From: Subtercola vilae
Lineage (GTDB): Bacteria > Actinomycetota > Actinomycetes > Actinomycetales > Microbacteriaceae
Assembly (NCBI RefSeq): GCF_004923255.1
Contig: NZ_QYRT01000003.1
Span: 62,001-126,000, forward strand
Direction: 5' to 3'
DNA: 64,000 bases
A program made the position numbers and the translations under genes. Below, one piece after another: positions 54,095-64,000 of the stretch. The first letter of the stretch is position 1. Every line of letters begins with the position of its first letter. The notes below the pieces were generated by a model. That model was not told the origin of the DNA. It was given only the letters and a program-made list of their open reading frames with translations, and ran no database searches.

Positions 54095-55129
54095 ATGAAC
54101 CAAGCAAATGCCGCCGCTATCGCGACTGACACCGCTCCCGCGACCGACCCCGATGCTGCCGGAGCCCCCGAGAACGCGCCGCGCCGGCCCCGGCTCGCGC
54201 ACCGTTCGCGCCAGCTGCTGCGAGCAGCCGTACTCAGCCTGGCGCTGGTGATGGGCGAGGGGCTCGCTCCAGAGGCGGCGCACGCGGTCGAGTACCCGAG
54301 CTGGGAAGACGTGCTCGAAGCTCGGTCGAATGAGGCTACGAAAGAGGGTGAGATCGCGAGCATCCGGAGCCTGATTGCGGGCCTCGAGACCGAATCGACG
54401 GCAGCCCGCGCGCTGGCCGACCAGCGGGGTGCGGAGTACGAGACCGCCCAGATTGCGTTCGACGCCGGGGTGGTTCAGAGCGAACTGCTGGGTGCGAAGT
54501 CGGCCGAGGCAGCGCTGGGCGAGCTGCGTATCGCGGCGGAACGGTCGCTGGCGGCGGCGGCGCGGGCCGAGCGGGAGGCGCGGGCGGCGGCCGAGGCTGC
54601 GCGGGCTGCTGCTGCCAGTGGCGGCGGTAACGGTAACGGAAACGGCGGCGGTAACGGTAACGGTAGCGGCGGCGCCGCCGGCGGCTCGGGCTCGGGCATC
54701 AGCGGCCCCGGCACCCAGGTCTGGAACTCCCCGCTCCCGAACGCGCGGGTGTCAGATGAGTTCGGCAACAGGTTTCATCCGATCGACGCCGTGTGGCGAC
54801 TGCATGCGGGCATCGACCTGGTGAGCCCGGGCGGAACCTGCGGAGCCAACGTCTACGCGGCATCGGCCGGCACCGTGACGTTCGCCGGTTCGAACGGCGG
54901 CCTCGGCAATGCCGTGACGATCAACCACGGCGGCGGCCGCACCACCGTCTACGGCCACAACACCTCGCTGGTCGTGCGCTCGGGCTGGGCTGTGGCCGAG
55001 GGTCAGCTCATCGCGAAGGCGGGAACCACGGGCGCGTCGACCGGATGCCACGTGCATTTCGAGACCCGCCTCAATGGCACGGCCCAGAACCCGCGCGCCG
55101 TTCTGGCGCAGTTCGGCGCCGGCTTCTAG
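54095..55129 (+). CDS. M23 family metallopeptidase (secreted peptidoglycan hydrolase-like)
   Basis: A 344-residue exported protein. An unusually long basic N-region (to about residue 42) leads to the hydrophobic signal (LLRAAVLSLALVMGEGLAPE) and AAHA cleavage site. A coiled-coil of about 100 residues rich in Ala/Glu/Arg follows, then a Gly/Asn linker (GGGNGNGNGGG). The M23 domain is at about 215-340, with zinc motifs HAGIDLVSP and CHVHFE and the intervening YGHNTSLVV. The coiled coil resembles EnvC/RipA-type regulators. It probably cleaves peptidoglycan peptides during division. It converges on ppa. Confidence 0.88.
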   Translation: MNQANAAAIATDTAPATDPDAAGAPENAPRRPRLAHRSRQLLRAAVLSLALVMGEGLAPEAAHAVEYPSWEDVLEARSNEATKEGEIASIRSLIAGLETESTAARALADQRGAEYETAQIAFDAGVVQSELLGAKSAEAALGELRIAAERSLAAAARAEREARAAAEAARAAAASGGGNGNGNGGGNGNGSGGAAGGSGSGISGPGTQVWNSPLPNARVSDEFGNRFHPIDAVWRLHAGIDLVSPGGTCGANVYAASAGTVTFAGSNGGLGNAVTINHGGGRTTVYGHNTSLVVRSGWAVAEGQLIAKAGTTGASTGCHVHFETRLNGTAQNPRAVLAQFGAGF

Positions 55130-55166
55130 GCGGTCGGCTCGGCGCGGGGCGGCAGCGGGACAACGG

Positions 55167-55229
55167 AATGGGCGGCCCTCGTTCAAACCTCCGCACATGG
55201 GGCGACGGTTTGAACGAGGGCCGCCCATT
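55167..55229. terminator. 23-bp perfect hairpin between convergent genes
   Basis: Positions 55167-55189 pair perfectly with 55207-55229 over 23 bp, with a 17-nt loop. It lies between the M23 and ppa gene ends. The stem is GC-rich without a U-tract, so it is probably a bidirectional terminator. Confidence 0.7.
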
Positions 55230-55344
55230 GGTCAATCAACCGAGAGGGGCCAGGCCGCGAGCACGCCAGGCCGCGCCAACCGCTCGGGCACGCAGAAGGC
55301 CGGCCCCGAGCATCCGGAGCCGGCCCAGTGAAACAGACGTGAAG

Positions 55345-55839
55345 CTAGTGCGCGCCCTCGGCGGCCAGCTTGGTGATGCCGTTCTCGATGATCTGCTCGG
55401 CGTCGGCGGCCGAACCCCAGCCTTCGGTCTTCACCCATTTGCCGGGTTCGAGGTCTTTGTAGTGCTCGAAGAAGTGCTCGATCTCGTTGCGGAGCTGCTG
55501 CGGAATGTCGTCGACGTCGACGATGTGCGCCCAGCGCGGGTCTTTCGCGGGAACGGCGATGACTTTCGAGTCGATTCCGGCCTCGTCGCTCATGTTGAAC
55601 ACGCCGACGGGGCGCACCTTGACGCCCACGCCCGGGTAGACGGGGTACTCGAGCAGCACGAGCACGTCGACAGGGTCGCCGTCGAGGCCGAGGGTGTTCT
55701 CGAAGAATCCGTAGTCGGTGGGGTAGACGAACGTGGTGAAGAGCACGCGGTCGAGGTACACGCGGCCGGTTTCGTGGTCGACTTCGTACTTGTTGCGGCT
55801 GCCTTTGGGAATCTCGATGACGGCGTCGTAGCTGACCAT
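55345..55839 (-). CDS. ppa: inorganic pyrophosphatase
   Basis: A 164-residue soluble family I pyrophosphatase; it hydrolyses diphosphate to two phosphates. Signatures are VIEIPKGSRNKYEVDHETG, YPTDYGFFENTLGLDGDPVDVLVL (metal-binding Asp residues) and KDPRWAHIVDVDDIP. The start MVSYDAVIEI is conserved; a longer in-frame ATG at 55896 overlaps the divergent tilS start and is rejected. Divergent from tilS with a 51-bp gap, so their promoters must overlap. Confidence 0.96.
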   Translation of the reverse strand: MVSYDAVIEIPKGSRNKYEVDHETGRVYLDRVLFTTFVYPTDYGFFENTLGLDGDPVDVLVLLEYPVYPGVGVKVRPVGVFNMSDEAGIDSKVIAVPAKDPRWAHIVDVDDIPQQLRNEIEHFFEHYKDLEPGKWVKTEGWGSAADAEQIIENGITKLAAEGAH

Positions 55840-55890
55840 GACGAAACTGCTCCTTCTTATAGTGTGCTCAAACTGCAATAACGTTACTGG

Positions 55891-56979
55891 ATGCACCCGA
55901 ACGAACGCCGCCCCCGCCTGACCCCGGCGATGGCCGATGTGCGCCGGGCCGTGCGGGAGGCGCTTGTTCAGCTTTCACCGCTGTCGATGCAGCCGCAGCA
56001 GCAGTCGTCGCTGCCGGCTCGGGATGCCCCCCTCGTGCTCGTCGCCCTGAGCGGTGGCCCCGATTCCCTCGCTCTGGCAGCGGCCCTCGCGTTCGAGGCG
56101 CCCCGCGCCGGCTTTCGCGCGGGCGCCGTGCTGGTCGACCACGGGCTGCAGGCGGGCTCGGCCGAGGTCACCGCCCGCGCAGCCGCCCAGGCCCGCACGC
56201 TCGGCCTCGACCCGGTTCTGGTCGAGCGTGTCGAGGTCGGCGGCACTACGACCGACGCGGCGAGCACCACAGCTGGGGGCGCCGGCGGCCCCGAAGCCGC
56301 CGCCCGCGCAGCGCGATACGCGGCCTTCGAACGCGCACAGGCGAGCACGAACGCCGTGGGCATCATGCTCGCCCACACGCTCGATGACCAGGCCGAGACG
56401 GTGCTGCTGGGGCTGGCGCGGGGCTCCGGGCCGACGAGCCTGTCGGGCATGAGCCCGGTGAACGGGGTGTACCTGCGGCCGCTGCTGGGCATCCGGCGCC
56501 AGACGCTTCACGACTCGCTCACCGACCTCGGGCCCGGGTCGGGGCTCGAGGCGTGGCATGACCCGCAGAACCTCGACCCGGCGTTCACCCGCGTGCGGGT
56601 GCGCTCAACCGTGCTGCCGATGCTCGAGGCAGAGCTCGGCCCTGGCATCGCTGAGGCGCTCGTACGCACGGCCGAGCAGCTGCGCGAAGACGCCGAGGCG
56701 CTGGATGCCCTGGCCGCCGAGTGGGCTGCCGAGATCGTCGAACACGCTGAGGCTGGCATCGCCCTCGACGTGCACGGCCTGGCCTTGAACCCGGCGGCAC
56801 TCGCGCAGCGCATCGTGCGGTTCGTCGTGCTGGCGGAGTTCGGGGTGAGCCTCAGCCGGGCGCACACGCTCGCCGTGCTGCGGCTCGTGACCGAGTGGCG
56901 GGGTCAAGCGGGTGTGGATCTGCCGGGCATCCGCGTCACCCGGGTTTCAGCCGCCCTCGTCTTCGCTCGCGTTCGCTAG
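55891..56979 (+). CDS. tilS: tRNA(Ile)-lysidine synthetase
   Basis: A 362-residue N-type ATP pyrophosphatase that modifies the CAU anticodon of tRNA-Ile to lysidine. The PP-loop SGGPDS is at residues 54-59, and the family segment [20 protein letters not shown] follows. There is an Ala/Gly/Thr-rich insertion at about 110-135. The C-terminal helical part is short, as usual in actinobacteria. Its stop is 11 bp upstream of hpt, which is normally co-transcribed. Confidence 0.94.
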   Translation: MHPNERRPRLTPAMADVRRAVREALVQLSPLSMQPQQQSSLPARDAPLVLVALSGGPDSLALAAALAFEAPRAGFRAGAVLVDHGLQAGSAEVTARAAAQARTLGLDPVLVERVEVGGTTTDAASTTAGGAGGPEAAARAARYAAFERAQASTNAVGIMLAHTLDDQAETVLLGLARGSGPTSLSGMSPVNGVYLRPLLGIRRQTLHDSLTDLGPGSGLEAWHDPQNLDPAFTRVRVRSTVLPMLEAELGPGIAEALVRTAEQLREDAEALDALAAEWAAEIVEHAEAGIALDVHGLALNPAALAQRIVRFVVLAEFGVSLSRAHTLAVLRLVTEWRGQAGVDLPGIRVTRVSAALVFARVR

Positions 56980-56989
56980 GCTGACGGGC

Positions 56990-57541
56990 ATGGATTCACT
57001 CGATGTCTCAGCCGACCTGTCACAGATTCTGATCACTGAGGCTGAGATCCGCACCAAGATCGCCGAACTGGCGAGGCGCATCGAGGCCGACTACGCGGGC
57101 CAAGACGTGCTGCTCGTCGGCGTGCTGAAGGGCGCCGTCATGGTCATGGCCGACCTGGCCCGCGAACTGCACCTGCCAGTGACGATGGACTGGATGGCCG
57201 TCAGCTCGTATGGCACCAGCACCCAGTCGAGCGGGGTGGTGCGCATTCTGAAAGACCTCGACTCCGAGCTCGAGGGGCGCACGGTTCTCATCGTCGAAGA
57301 CATCATCGACTCGGGGTTGACGCTCTCGTGGCTGCTTGGCAACCTGCGTTCGCGCGGCCCGAAGTCGGTCGAGGTGTGCGCGCTGCTGCGAAAGCCCGAC
57401 GCCGTGCGCATCGAGCTCGACGTGCGCTACGTGGGCTTCGACATTCCCAACGACTTCGTGGTGGGCTACGGCCTCGACTACGCCGAGAAGTACCGCAACC
57501 TCAAAGACATCGGCGTGCTCGCCCCCCACGTCTACGCCTGA
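56990..57541 (+). CDS. hpt: hypoxanthine phosphoribosyltransferase
   Basis: A 183-residue purine salvage enzyme. The PRPP-binding motif [13 protein letters not shown] is at residues 99-111, with the early [20 protein letters not shown] and late [11 protein letters not shown]. Start ATG at 56990 fits the family length. It follows tilS closely. The ftsH gene normally next is separated here by a 2.3-kb efflux cassette. Confidence 0.95.
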   Translation: MDSLDVSADLSQILITEAEIRTKIAELARRIEADYAGQDVLLVGVLKGAVMVMADLARELHLPVTMDWMAVSSYGTSTQSSGVVRILKDLDSELEGRTVLIVEDIIDSGLTLSWLLGNLRSRGPKSVEVCALLRKPDAVRIELDVRYVGFDIPNDFVVGYGLDYAEKYRNLKDIGVLAPHVYA

Positions 57542-57562
57542 CCGCCCCACCCCATAAAGACG

Positions 57563-57622
57563 AACGTGGAGTCGTTTTCCGCCCTAGAACCTCACGGTTG
57601 GGGCGGAAAACGACTCCACGTT
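57563..57622. terminator. 22-bp perfect hairpin after hpt
   Basis: Positions 57563-57584 pair perfectly with 57601-57622 over 22 bp, around a 16-nt loop. It lies between convergent hpt and the MFS gene. A likely bidirectional terminator. Confidence 0.7.
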
Positions 57623-57666
57623 TGCGTTGCGGGCGGGCGGCGGGGCGCGGGCCCCGACCGGGCCGG

Positions 57667-59187
57667 TTAGACCACGGCCGCCTCAGCGATGCGGTCGTTC
57701 TCGGCGTGCTTCTCAGCCTGGGCGTGAGCCGCGTGGGCCGTGGCCTGAACCGTGGCCTTGCGCTTGAAGAGCAGTGCAGCCATGACGGCACCGGCAAAGA
57801 ACAGGCCTGAGGCGCAGGCGTACGCCAGAGCGTAGCCGTTCACGGCAGCCTGCGCTGCGACGGCGGGGGAGGCCGGCAGGTTCGATGCGATGTAGTTCGT
57901 CACAGCGGTGGCGACGAGGGTGTTCAGCAGCGCGGTGCTGATCGAGCCACCGACCTGCTGCGAGGTGTTCACCATGGCCGAGGCCACGCCGGCGAACTGG
58001 CGGTCGACGCCGAGCGTCGCGGTCTGCATCGCGGCGGGCATGATCGTTCCCATCGCGAGCCCCATGAGCATGAGGGGCGGCAGGATGTTCGCGGCGTACG
58101 TGCTCGACAGGTCTAGCCTCGTCATCCAGAGCAGCGCCGCCGATGCCATGAGCATGCCGGTCGGCACCATGACCTTCGGCCCGAAGCGCGGAACGAAGAT
58201 GTTCGTGCCGAGCTGGGCGGCCAGCACGAGGCAGGCGATCATCGGCAGGAACGAGAGGCCCGTGGTGATGGGGCTGAAGTTCAGCGACGTCTGCAGGAAG
58301 TACGTGAGGAACAGGAACACGGCGAACATGCCCGAGCCTGCGATGAACACCGACAGGTACGCTGCGCCGCGGTTGCGGTTCAGAATGATCGCGAGGGGAA
58401 GCAGCGGGTGCTGCGCGCGGCGCTGCCAGAGAACGAACGCGATGAACAGAATGCCGCTCGCTACGAGGAGCCCCCAGGTGAAGAAGTCGCCCCAGCCGTT
58501 CGTCTCGGCGTTCGAGAAGCCGTAGACGAGCGAGAACAGAGCGGCCGACACCATGATCGTGCCGGGGATGTCGAGCTTGGGGCGCTCGGTTGTGCGCTTG
58601 ATGGTCGGTACGAAGATGATCGCACCGATGACCGCGATGATGGCGAAGAACACGTTGATGTAGAGGTTCCAGCGCCAGCTGAAGTCTTGGGTGAGGTAAC
58701 CGCCGAGCAGCAGCCCCACGGCGCCACCGGCACCGGCGATCGCGCCGAACACGCCGAATGCGCGCGAGCGCTCCTTCGGAATGGTGAACGTGGTGGTCAG
58801 AACGGCCAGGGCCGTGGGAGCGAGCAGTGCGCCGAAGAGGCCCTGCAGTGCGCGGGCGGCGACGAGCGTGCCGAAGCTGTCGGCAGCGCCACCGAGGGCG
58901 GATGCGGCGGCGAAGCCAATCAGACCGATGATGAACGTGGGCTTGCGGCCGATGAGGTCGGAGACGCGGCCGCCGAGCAGCAGCAGCGAGCCGAACGCCA
59001 GTGAGTAGGCGGTGACGACCCATTGGCGGTCGCCGTTCGAGAAGCCGAGGTCGGCCTGGGCGGCGGGAAGGGCGATGTTCACGACGGTAGCGTCGAGCAC
59101 CACCATGAGCTGGGCGAGTGCGACGATGGCGAGCGTGAGCCAGCGGCGCGAAGAGGCTGCGGTTGCAGCGGGAGAAGTCTGTGACAT
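57667..59187 (-). CDS. MFS drug efflux transporter (DHA2 family)
   Basis: A 506-residue transporter with about 14 hydrophobic segments. Motif A-like GGRVSDLIGRKPTFIIG lies after helix 2, and the early LVVLDATVVNIALPAAQADL is the DHA2 signature. Motif C-like AGAGGAVGLLLGGYL is near helix 5. It is divergent from a TetR gene that should control it. The final 20 residues are Ala/His-rich. Substrates are unknown. Confidence 0.92.
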   Translation of the reverse strand: MSQTSPAATAASSRRWLTLAIVALAQLMVVLDATVVNIALPAAQADLGFSNGDRQWVVTAYSLAFGSLLLLGGRVSDLIGRKPTFIIGLIGFAAASALGGAADSFGTLVAARALQGLFGALLAPTALAVLTTTFTIPKERSRAFGVFGAIAGAGGAVGLLLGGYLTQDFSWRWNLYINVFFAIIAVIGAIIFVPTIKRTTERPKLDIPGTIMVSAALFSLVYGFSNAETNGWGDFFTWGLLVASGILFIAFVLWQRRAQHPLLPLAIILNRNRGAAYLSVFIAGSGMFAVFLFLTYFLQTSLNFSPITTGLSFLPMIACLVLAAQLGTNIFVPRFGPKVMVPTGMLMASAALLWMTRLDLSSTYAANILPPLMLMGLAMGTIMPAAMQTATLGVDRQFAGVASAMVNTSQQVGGSISTALLNTLVATAVTNYIASNLPASPAVAAQAAVNGYALAYACASGLFFAGAVMAALLFKRKATVQATAHAAHAQAEKHAENDRIAEAAVV

Positions 59188-59212
59188 GTCACCGACTATA
59201 TACGGTACTGAG

Positions 59213-59240
59213 CAGTTTCGGAACTTAACAGTTTCTGAAT
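59213..59240. promoter_or_regulatory. CAGTTTCNGAA direct repeat, candidate TetR operator
   Basis: CAGTTTCGGAA (59213) and CAGTTTCTGAA (59229) lie 16 bp apart in the 117-bp AT-rich gap between the MFS and TetR genes, the expected place for repressor binding to both promoters. Confidence 0.5.
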
Positions 59241-59304
59241 TGCTAGTATTTAATCCGACAGTAACATTTGGCTGTCACACACTCAATCGAAAGGAAGAAA
59301 CGCG

Positions 59305-59925
59305 ATGACGCAGATCGACCTCTCCACTCCTAAACTCGGGCGCAAGCGAGATCATTCCCGCGATGCCGACATTCTGGATGCTGCGCTCGAGGTTCTCGCC
59401 GAAACCGGTTACGACGGCATGACCATCGACATGGTCGCCGCCCGAGCGAAGGCCGGCAAAGCGACGCTCTACCGGCGCTGGCCCTCGAAGGCCGAACTGG
59501 TCATCGACGCGGTCGCGTGCATGAAGAAGGGCGCGTACAGCCTCGAAGATCTGCCTGACACGGGAACACTCCGGGGCGATCTGGTCGCGCTGATCAAGCC
59601 GCACTCCATCGTCGATGCAGAGAAGAAGATGAAGGTGATGGCAGGGTTGATCTCGATGCTGTCGAGACAACCCGACCTCGCCGATGCGGCCAACGCCGCG
59701 ATCATCGAGCCCCGGGCATCCGTCAACCGAGTTCTGATGCAGAGAGCGATCGATCGCGGCGAGATCTCGCCAGAGAGCGACATTGAGGCCCTCGCCCTGA
59801 TCAGCCCGTCGATGGCGTCGTACCGCACGCTCATTCTGAAGAAGCCGGTCGACCGCGAGTTCTTGATTTCGCTGATAGACGGAGTGATCATGCCGGCTGT
59901 CGGCCTCAGAGCGCGCGCAAGTTAA
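59305..59925 (+). CDS. TetR/AcrR family transcriptional regulator
   Basis: A 206-residue repressor. The helix-turn-helix covers about residues 18-62 (ILDAALEVLAETGYDGMTID, AGKATLYRRWPSKAELV). A helical ligand-binding domain follows with a C-terminal TetR_C-like region (PSMASYRTLILKKPVD). It is divergent from the DHA2 efflux gene, its likely target. The start is preceded by AAAGGAAG. Confidence 0.92.
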   Translation: MTQIDLSTPKLGRKRDHSRDADILDAALEVLAETGYDGMTIDMVAARAKAGKATLYRRWPSKAELVIDAVACMKKGAYSLEDLPDTGTLRGDLVALIKPHSIVDAEKKMKVMAGLISMLSRQPDLADAANAAIIEPRASVNRVLMQRAIDRGEISPESDIEALALISPSMASYRTLILKKPVDREFLISLIDGVIMPAVGLRARAS

Positions 59926-60031
59926 GCCCACGGGGAACACGCAGGGCACGCCCAGTGTGCGACGGGTACTCTGAACCAGTAGTTGGGTGACCAGAAGGGT
60001 GCCGGTTTTGCCGCAAGAACCAAAAAGAGAC

Positions 60032-62044
<2,013 letters not shown>

Positions 62045-62075
62045 GCCTGTCGGCTCCAGTGAACTCCATCGAACA

Positions 62076-62675
62076 GTGGTAGACAGAGCACGAATCGAAG
62101 CCGCCGTACTCGAGATTCTCGAGGCGATCGGCGAAGACCCGAACAGGGAAGGGCTCGGCAGTACCCCTCGGCGTGTCGCCGAGGCATACTCCGAGTTCTT
62201 CTCCGGGGTCGGGGTCGATGCTCGCGCCCTCCTGGGCGAGACGTTCGCGTTCGACGAGGCCGCCCCGCGGGAGCCTGTGCTCATGCGGGGCATCACGTTC
62301 CGGTCGGTCTGTGAACACCACCTGCTGCCGTTCGAGGGCCTGGCGCACATCGCGTACGTGCCGACCGACAGGCTCATCGGCCTCGGCCGCCTGCCCGCCG
62401 TGGTCGACGCGCTCGCGTCGCGCCCGCAGCTGCAGGAGCGCCTCGGCGAGCAGCTTGCCGACACCATCGCCGACGGCCTCGATGCCACCGGCGTTCTCGT
62501 CGTTCTCGAGGCATCGCACGGCTGCGTAACTCTTCGCGGCCCCCGCCAGGTCGGCAGCACCACCGTGACGGTCGCGAGTCGCGGCTCTCTCAGCGAGCCA
62601 GCTGCCCGTAGCGAACTCATGGGTCTCATCGGGCAGCCGACCGCCGGCGCCACGGGCCACGAGGCCGCGCTGTGA
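62076..62675 (+). CDS. folE: GTP cyclohydrolase I
   Basis: A 199-residue enzyme making dihydroneopterin triphosphate from GTP, the first step of folate synthesis. It has the family's zinc motif CEHHLLPFEG, GLGRLPAVVDALASRPQLQE and the late SHGCVTLRGPRQVGSTTVTV with the third zinc ligand. Start GTG at 62076, 31 bp after ftsH. It overlaps folP by 4 bp (GTGA). Confidence 0.95.
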   Translation: MVDRARIEAAVLEILEAIGEDPNREGLGSTPRRVAEAYSEFFSGVGVDARALLGETFAFDEAAPREPVLMRGITFRSVCEHHLLPFEGLAHIAYVPTDRLIGLGRLPAVVDALASRPQLQERLGEQLADTIADGLDATGVLVVLEASHGCVTLRGPRQVGSTTVTVASRGSLSEPAARSELMGLIGQPTAGATGHEAAL

Positions 62676-63562
62676 GCGACCTCGGAGCAGGGCTGTCGCG
62701 CCGACGGAGGCCCGCGGCCGACGTGACGCACGCCACCTATGCGGGGCTGCCGAAGGGGCGCACGCTCATCATGGGTGTGCTCAACGTGACGAGCGACTCG
62801 TTCAGCGACGGCGGGCGGTGGCTGAGATCCGAAGCGGCCGTCGCACACGGGCTCGAGCTGGCTGCAGCGGGAGCAGACCTCATTGACGTGGGTGGCGAGT
62901 CGACGAGGCCCGGCGCCAGGCGAGTGCCCGTGGCCGAAGAGCAGGCGCGGGTTCTGCCGGTCATCCGGGAGCTGGCCCGCAGCGGAATCGCGATGAGCAT
63001 CGACACGATGAATTCTTCGACCGCGCGCGCCGCGGTCGAAGCGGGCGCCATCATCGTGAACGATGTGTCGGGTGGCCTGAGCGACGAGGGTATGGCGGCA
63101 GCCGTCATCGACCTCGACGTGGCGTTTCTCGTGTCGCACTGGCGCGGCCACAGTGACTCGATGAACTCGGCGGCGGTGTACGACAACGTGGTGAACGACG
63201 TTCGCCGTGAGCTCGAGTACCGCGTCGCCGAACTCGTGGTGCGCGGCGTCGACCCCGCCCGGCTGCTGGTCGACCCGGGCCTTGGTTTTGCGAAGAACTC
63301 CGACCACAACTGGAAGCTGCTGGCCCACCTCGACGTGTTCACCGCCTTCGGCCTGCCGCTGGTGGTGGGTGCGTCGCGCAAGCGTTTCATCGGCGAGCTG
63401 CTGCCGGCGGGTGCGACGATGGATGCCCGTGACTTTCCTTCGGCTGTCACCGCCGCCCTGGCGGCCCAGGCAGGCGCATGGGCCGTGCGGGTGCACGATG
63501 TCGAGACCACCAAAGCCGCGCTCGCCGTGGCAGAAGCCTGGAAGAAGGGGGCAGAACGATGA
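62672..63562 (+). CDS. folP: dihydropteroate synthase
   Basis: A 296-residue TIM-barrel enzyme joining p-aminobenzoate to the pterin. Signatures: LIMGVLNVTSDSFSDGG, DVGGESTRPGA and IIVNDVSGG. The N-terminal 25 residues are an Arg-rich extension. It is the target of sulfonamides in this family. GTG start overlaps folE, and the stop overlaps folB. Confidence 0.95.
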   Translation: MSDLGAGLSRRRRPAADVTHATYAGLPKGRTLIMGVLNVTSDSFSDGGRWLRSEAAVAHGLELAAAGADLIDVGGESTRPGARRVPVAEEQARVLPVIRELARSGIAMSIDTMNSSTARAAVEAGAIIVNDVSGGLSDEGMAAAVIDLDVAFLVSHWRGHSDSMNSAAVYDNVVNDVRRELEYRVAELVVRGVDPARLLVDPGLGFAKNSDHNWKLLAHLDVFTAFGLPLVVGASRKRFIGELLPAGATMDARDFPSAVTAALAAQAGAWAVRVHDVETTKAALAVAEAWKKGAER

Positions 63563-63969
63563 CCGACCAGTCGACTCCAACGGTCGCACTCGCCCTCGTA
63601 CCCGACGGCCCCGATGCCATCACCATCACCGGGCTCACCGTTCAGGCCAACCACGGAGTGTTCGACTTCGAGCGCCGTGACGGCCAGCCGTTCGTCATCG
63701 ACGTCACGGCGTGGCTGAACACCGCGGCCGCCGCCGCCGATGACGACCTCGACCAGACCCTGCACTACGGGGTGCTGTCGAACGAGATCGCGGATGCGGT
63801 AGCCGGCGAACCCGTCGACCTCATCGAGACGCTCGCCGAGCGGGTCGCCCGTGTCGTGCTGGCGCACGAAGTGGCTGAGCGGGTGCGCGTCACCGTGCAC
63901 AAGCCCGAAGCTCCCATCGAAGTGCCGTTCACCGATGTCTCGATCACCATCACCCGGAGGCGGGCGTGA
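63559..63969 (+). CDS. folB: dihydroneopterin aldolase
   Basis: A 136-residue enzyme converting dihydroneopterin to 6-hydroxymethyl-dihydropterin. The core ITITGLTVQANHGVFDFERR with its catalytic-site Glu and HGV motif, LHYGVLSNEIADAV, and VRVTVHKPEAPIEVPF are typical. The first 22 residues are extra. The ATG at 63559 overlaps the folP stop by 4 bp, and the following gene starts within its stop (GTGA). Confidence 0.94.
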   Translation: MTDQSTPTVALALVPDGPDAITITGLTVQANHGVFDFERRDGQPFVIDVTAWLNTAAAAADDDLDQTLHYGVLSNEIADAVAGEPVDLIETLAERVARVVLAHEVAERVRVTVHKPEAPIEVPFTDVSITITRRRA

Positions 63970-64000
63970 GGCAGGAGAAGCTGCGGGTCACTCTTCCCGC
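63966..64000 (+). CDS. start of next folate-operon gene (probably folK), cut by window end
   Basis: A GTG at 63966 overlaps the folB stop (GTGA) and opens a frame RQEKLRVTLP to the end of the window. In most actinobacterial fol operons the next gene is folK (hydroxymethyl-dihydropterin pyrophosphokinase). The 11 codons visible are too few to prove it. Confidence 0.45.
   Translation, partial: MRQEKLRVTLP

Overview
The window is high-GC with strong G/C at third codon positions, GTG starts and ATGA/GTGA gene overlaps. It looks like chromosomal DNA of an actinobacterium, most likely of the family Microbacteriaceae. Supporting this are a small DUF7882-type protein at 2054, LAXTG (class E sortase) anchors on two surface proteins, a HAIR (HspR) operator, GAF-ANTAR regulators, and a tilS-hpt / ftsH-folE-folP-folB block in typical actinobacterial order. 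I saw no transposase, phage gene or CRISPR array. Species cannot be set from the sequence alone.

Layout. 1-5.4 kb: ECF sigma factor with its anti-sigma factor, a histidine phosphatase, a DUF7882 protein, two adjacent GAF-ANTAR proteins followed by an in-frame relic of another protein and a 57-codon ORF, a 34-residue membrane peptide and a PrmC-like methyltransferase. 5.4-8.1 kb: a ClpC-like AAA+ unfoldase behind a HAIR operator. 8.2-14.5 kb: a sulfur-metabolism-like cluster (MetY, a beta-hydroxyacid dehydrogenase, a MetE-core protein) divergent from an NtaA/SnaA-type flavin monooxygenase, then a DinB protein. 14.7-20.1 kb: miscellaneous genes (secreted Gly-rich protein, PLP dehydratase, VOC protein, DUF4436 protein, small GNAT) and a lamin-tail surface protein with an LAATG anchor.

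20.3-34.6 kb is a complete myo-inositol catabolic locus: a GntR regulator divergent from iolC, a Cgl0158-type aldolase, CoA-acylating methylmalonate-semialdehyde dehydrogenase, iolB, iolD, an iolE-like gene, iolG, an iolH/Hyi-like gene, an opposing Gfo/Idh/MocA dehydrogenase and a three-gene sugar ABC importer. IolG and the IolE-like protein should make and dehydrate inosose, IolD opens the ring, IolB isomerises the product, IolC phosphorylates it, the aldolase cleaves it and the dehydrogenase makes an acyl-CoA.

34.8-53.4 kb is a glycan-use locus: a wall-anchored GH31 enzyme with two inserted carbohydrate-binding-like modules, a ROK regulator lacking the usual zinc cysteines, and a divergent eight-gene, overlap-coupled operon (CUT1 binding protein, two permeases, Gfo/Idh/MocA dehydrogenase, ThuA-domain protein, GH38, GH2, GH36). 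It has no importer ATPase of its own. 53.4-54 kb holds tRNA-Phe, tRNA-Asp and tRNA-Glu. The rest is housekeeping: M23 peptidase, ppa, tilS, hpt, a DHA2 efflux pump with TetR regulator, then ftsH, folE, folP, folB and the first codons of the next gene.

Most convergent gene pairs are separated by long hairpins. The least ordinary parts are the glycan operon pairing exo-glycosidases with a dehydrogenase and ThuA protein, the MetE-core cluster, and several candidate operators and small ORFs.
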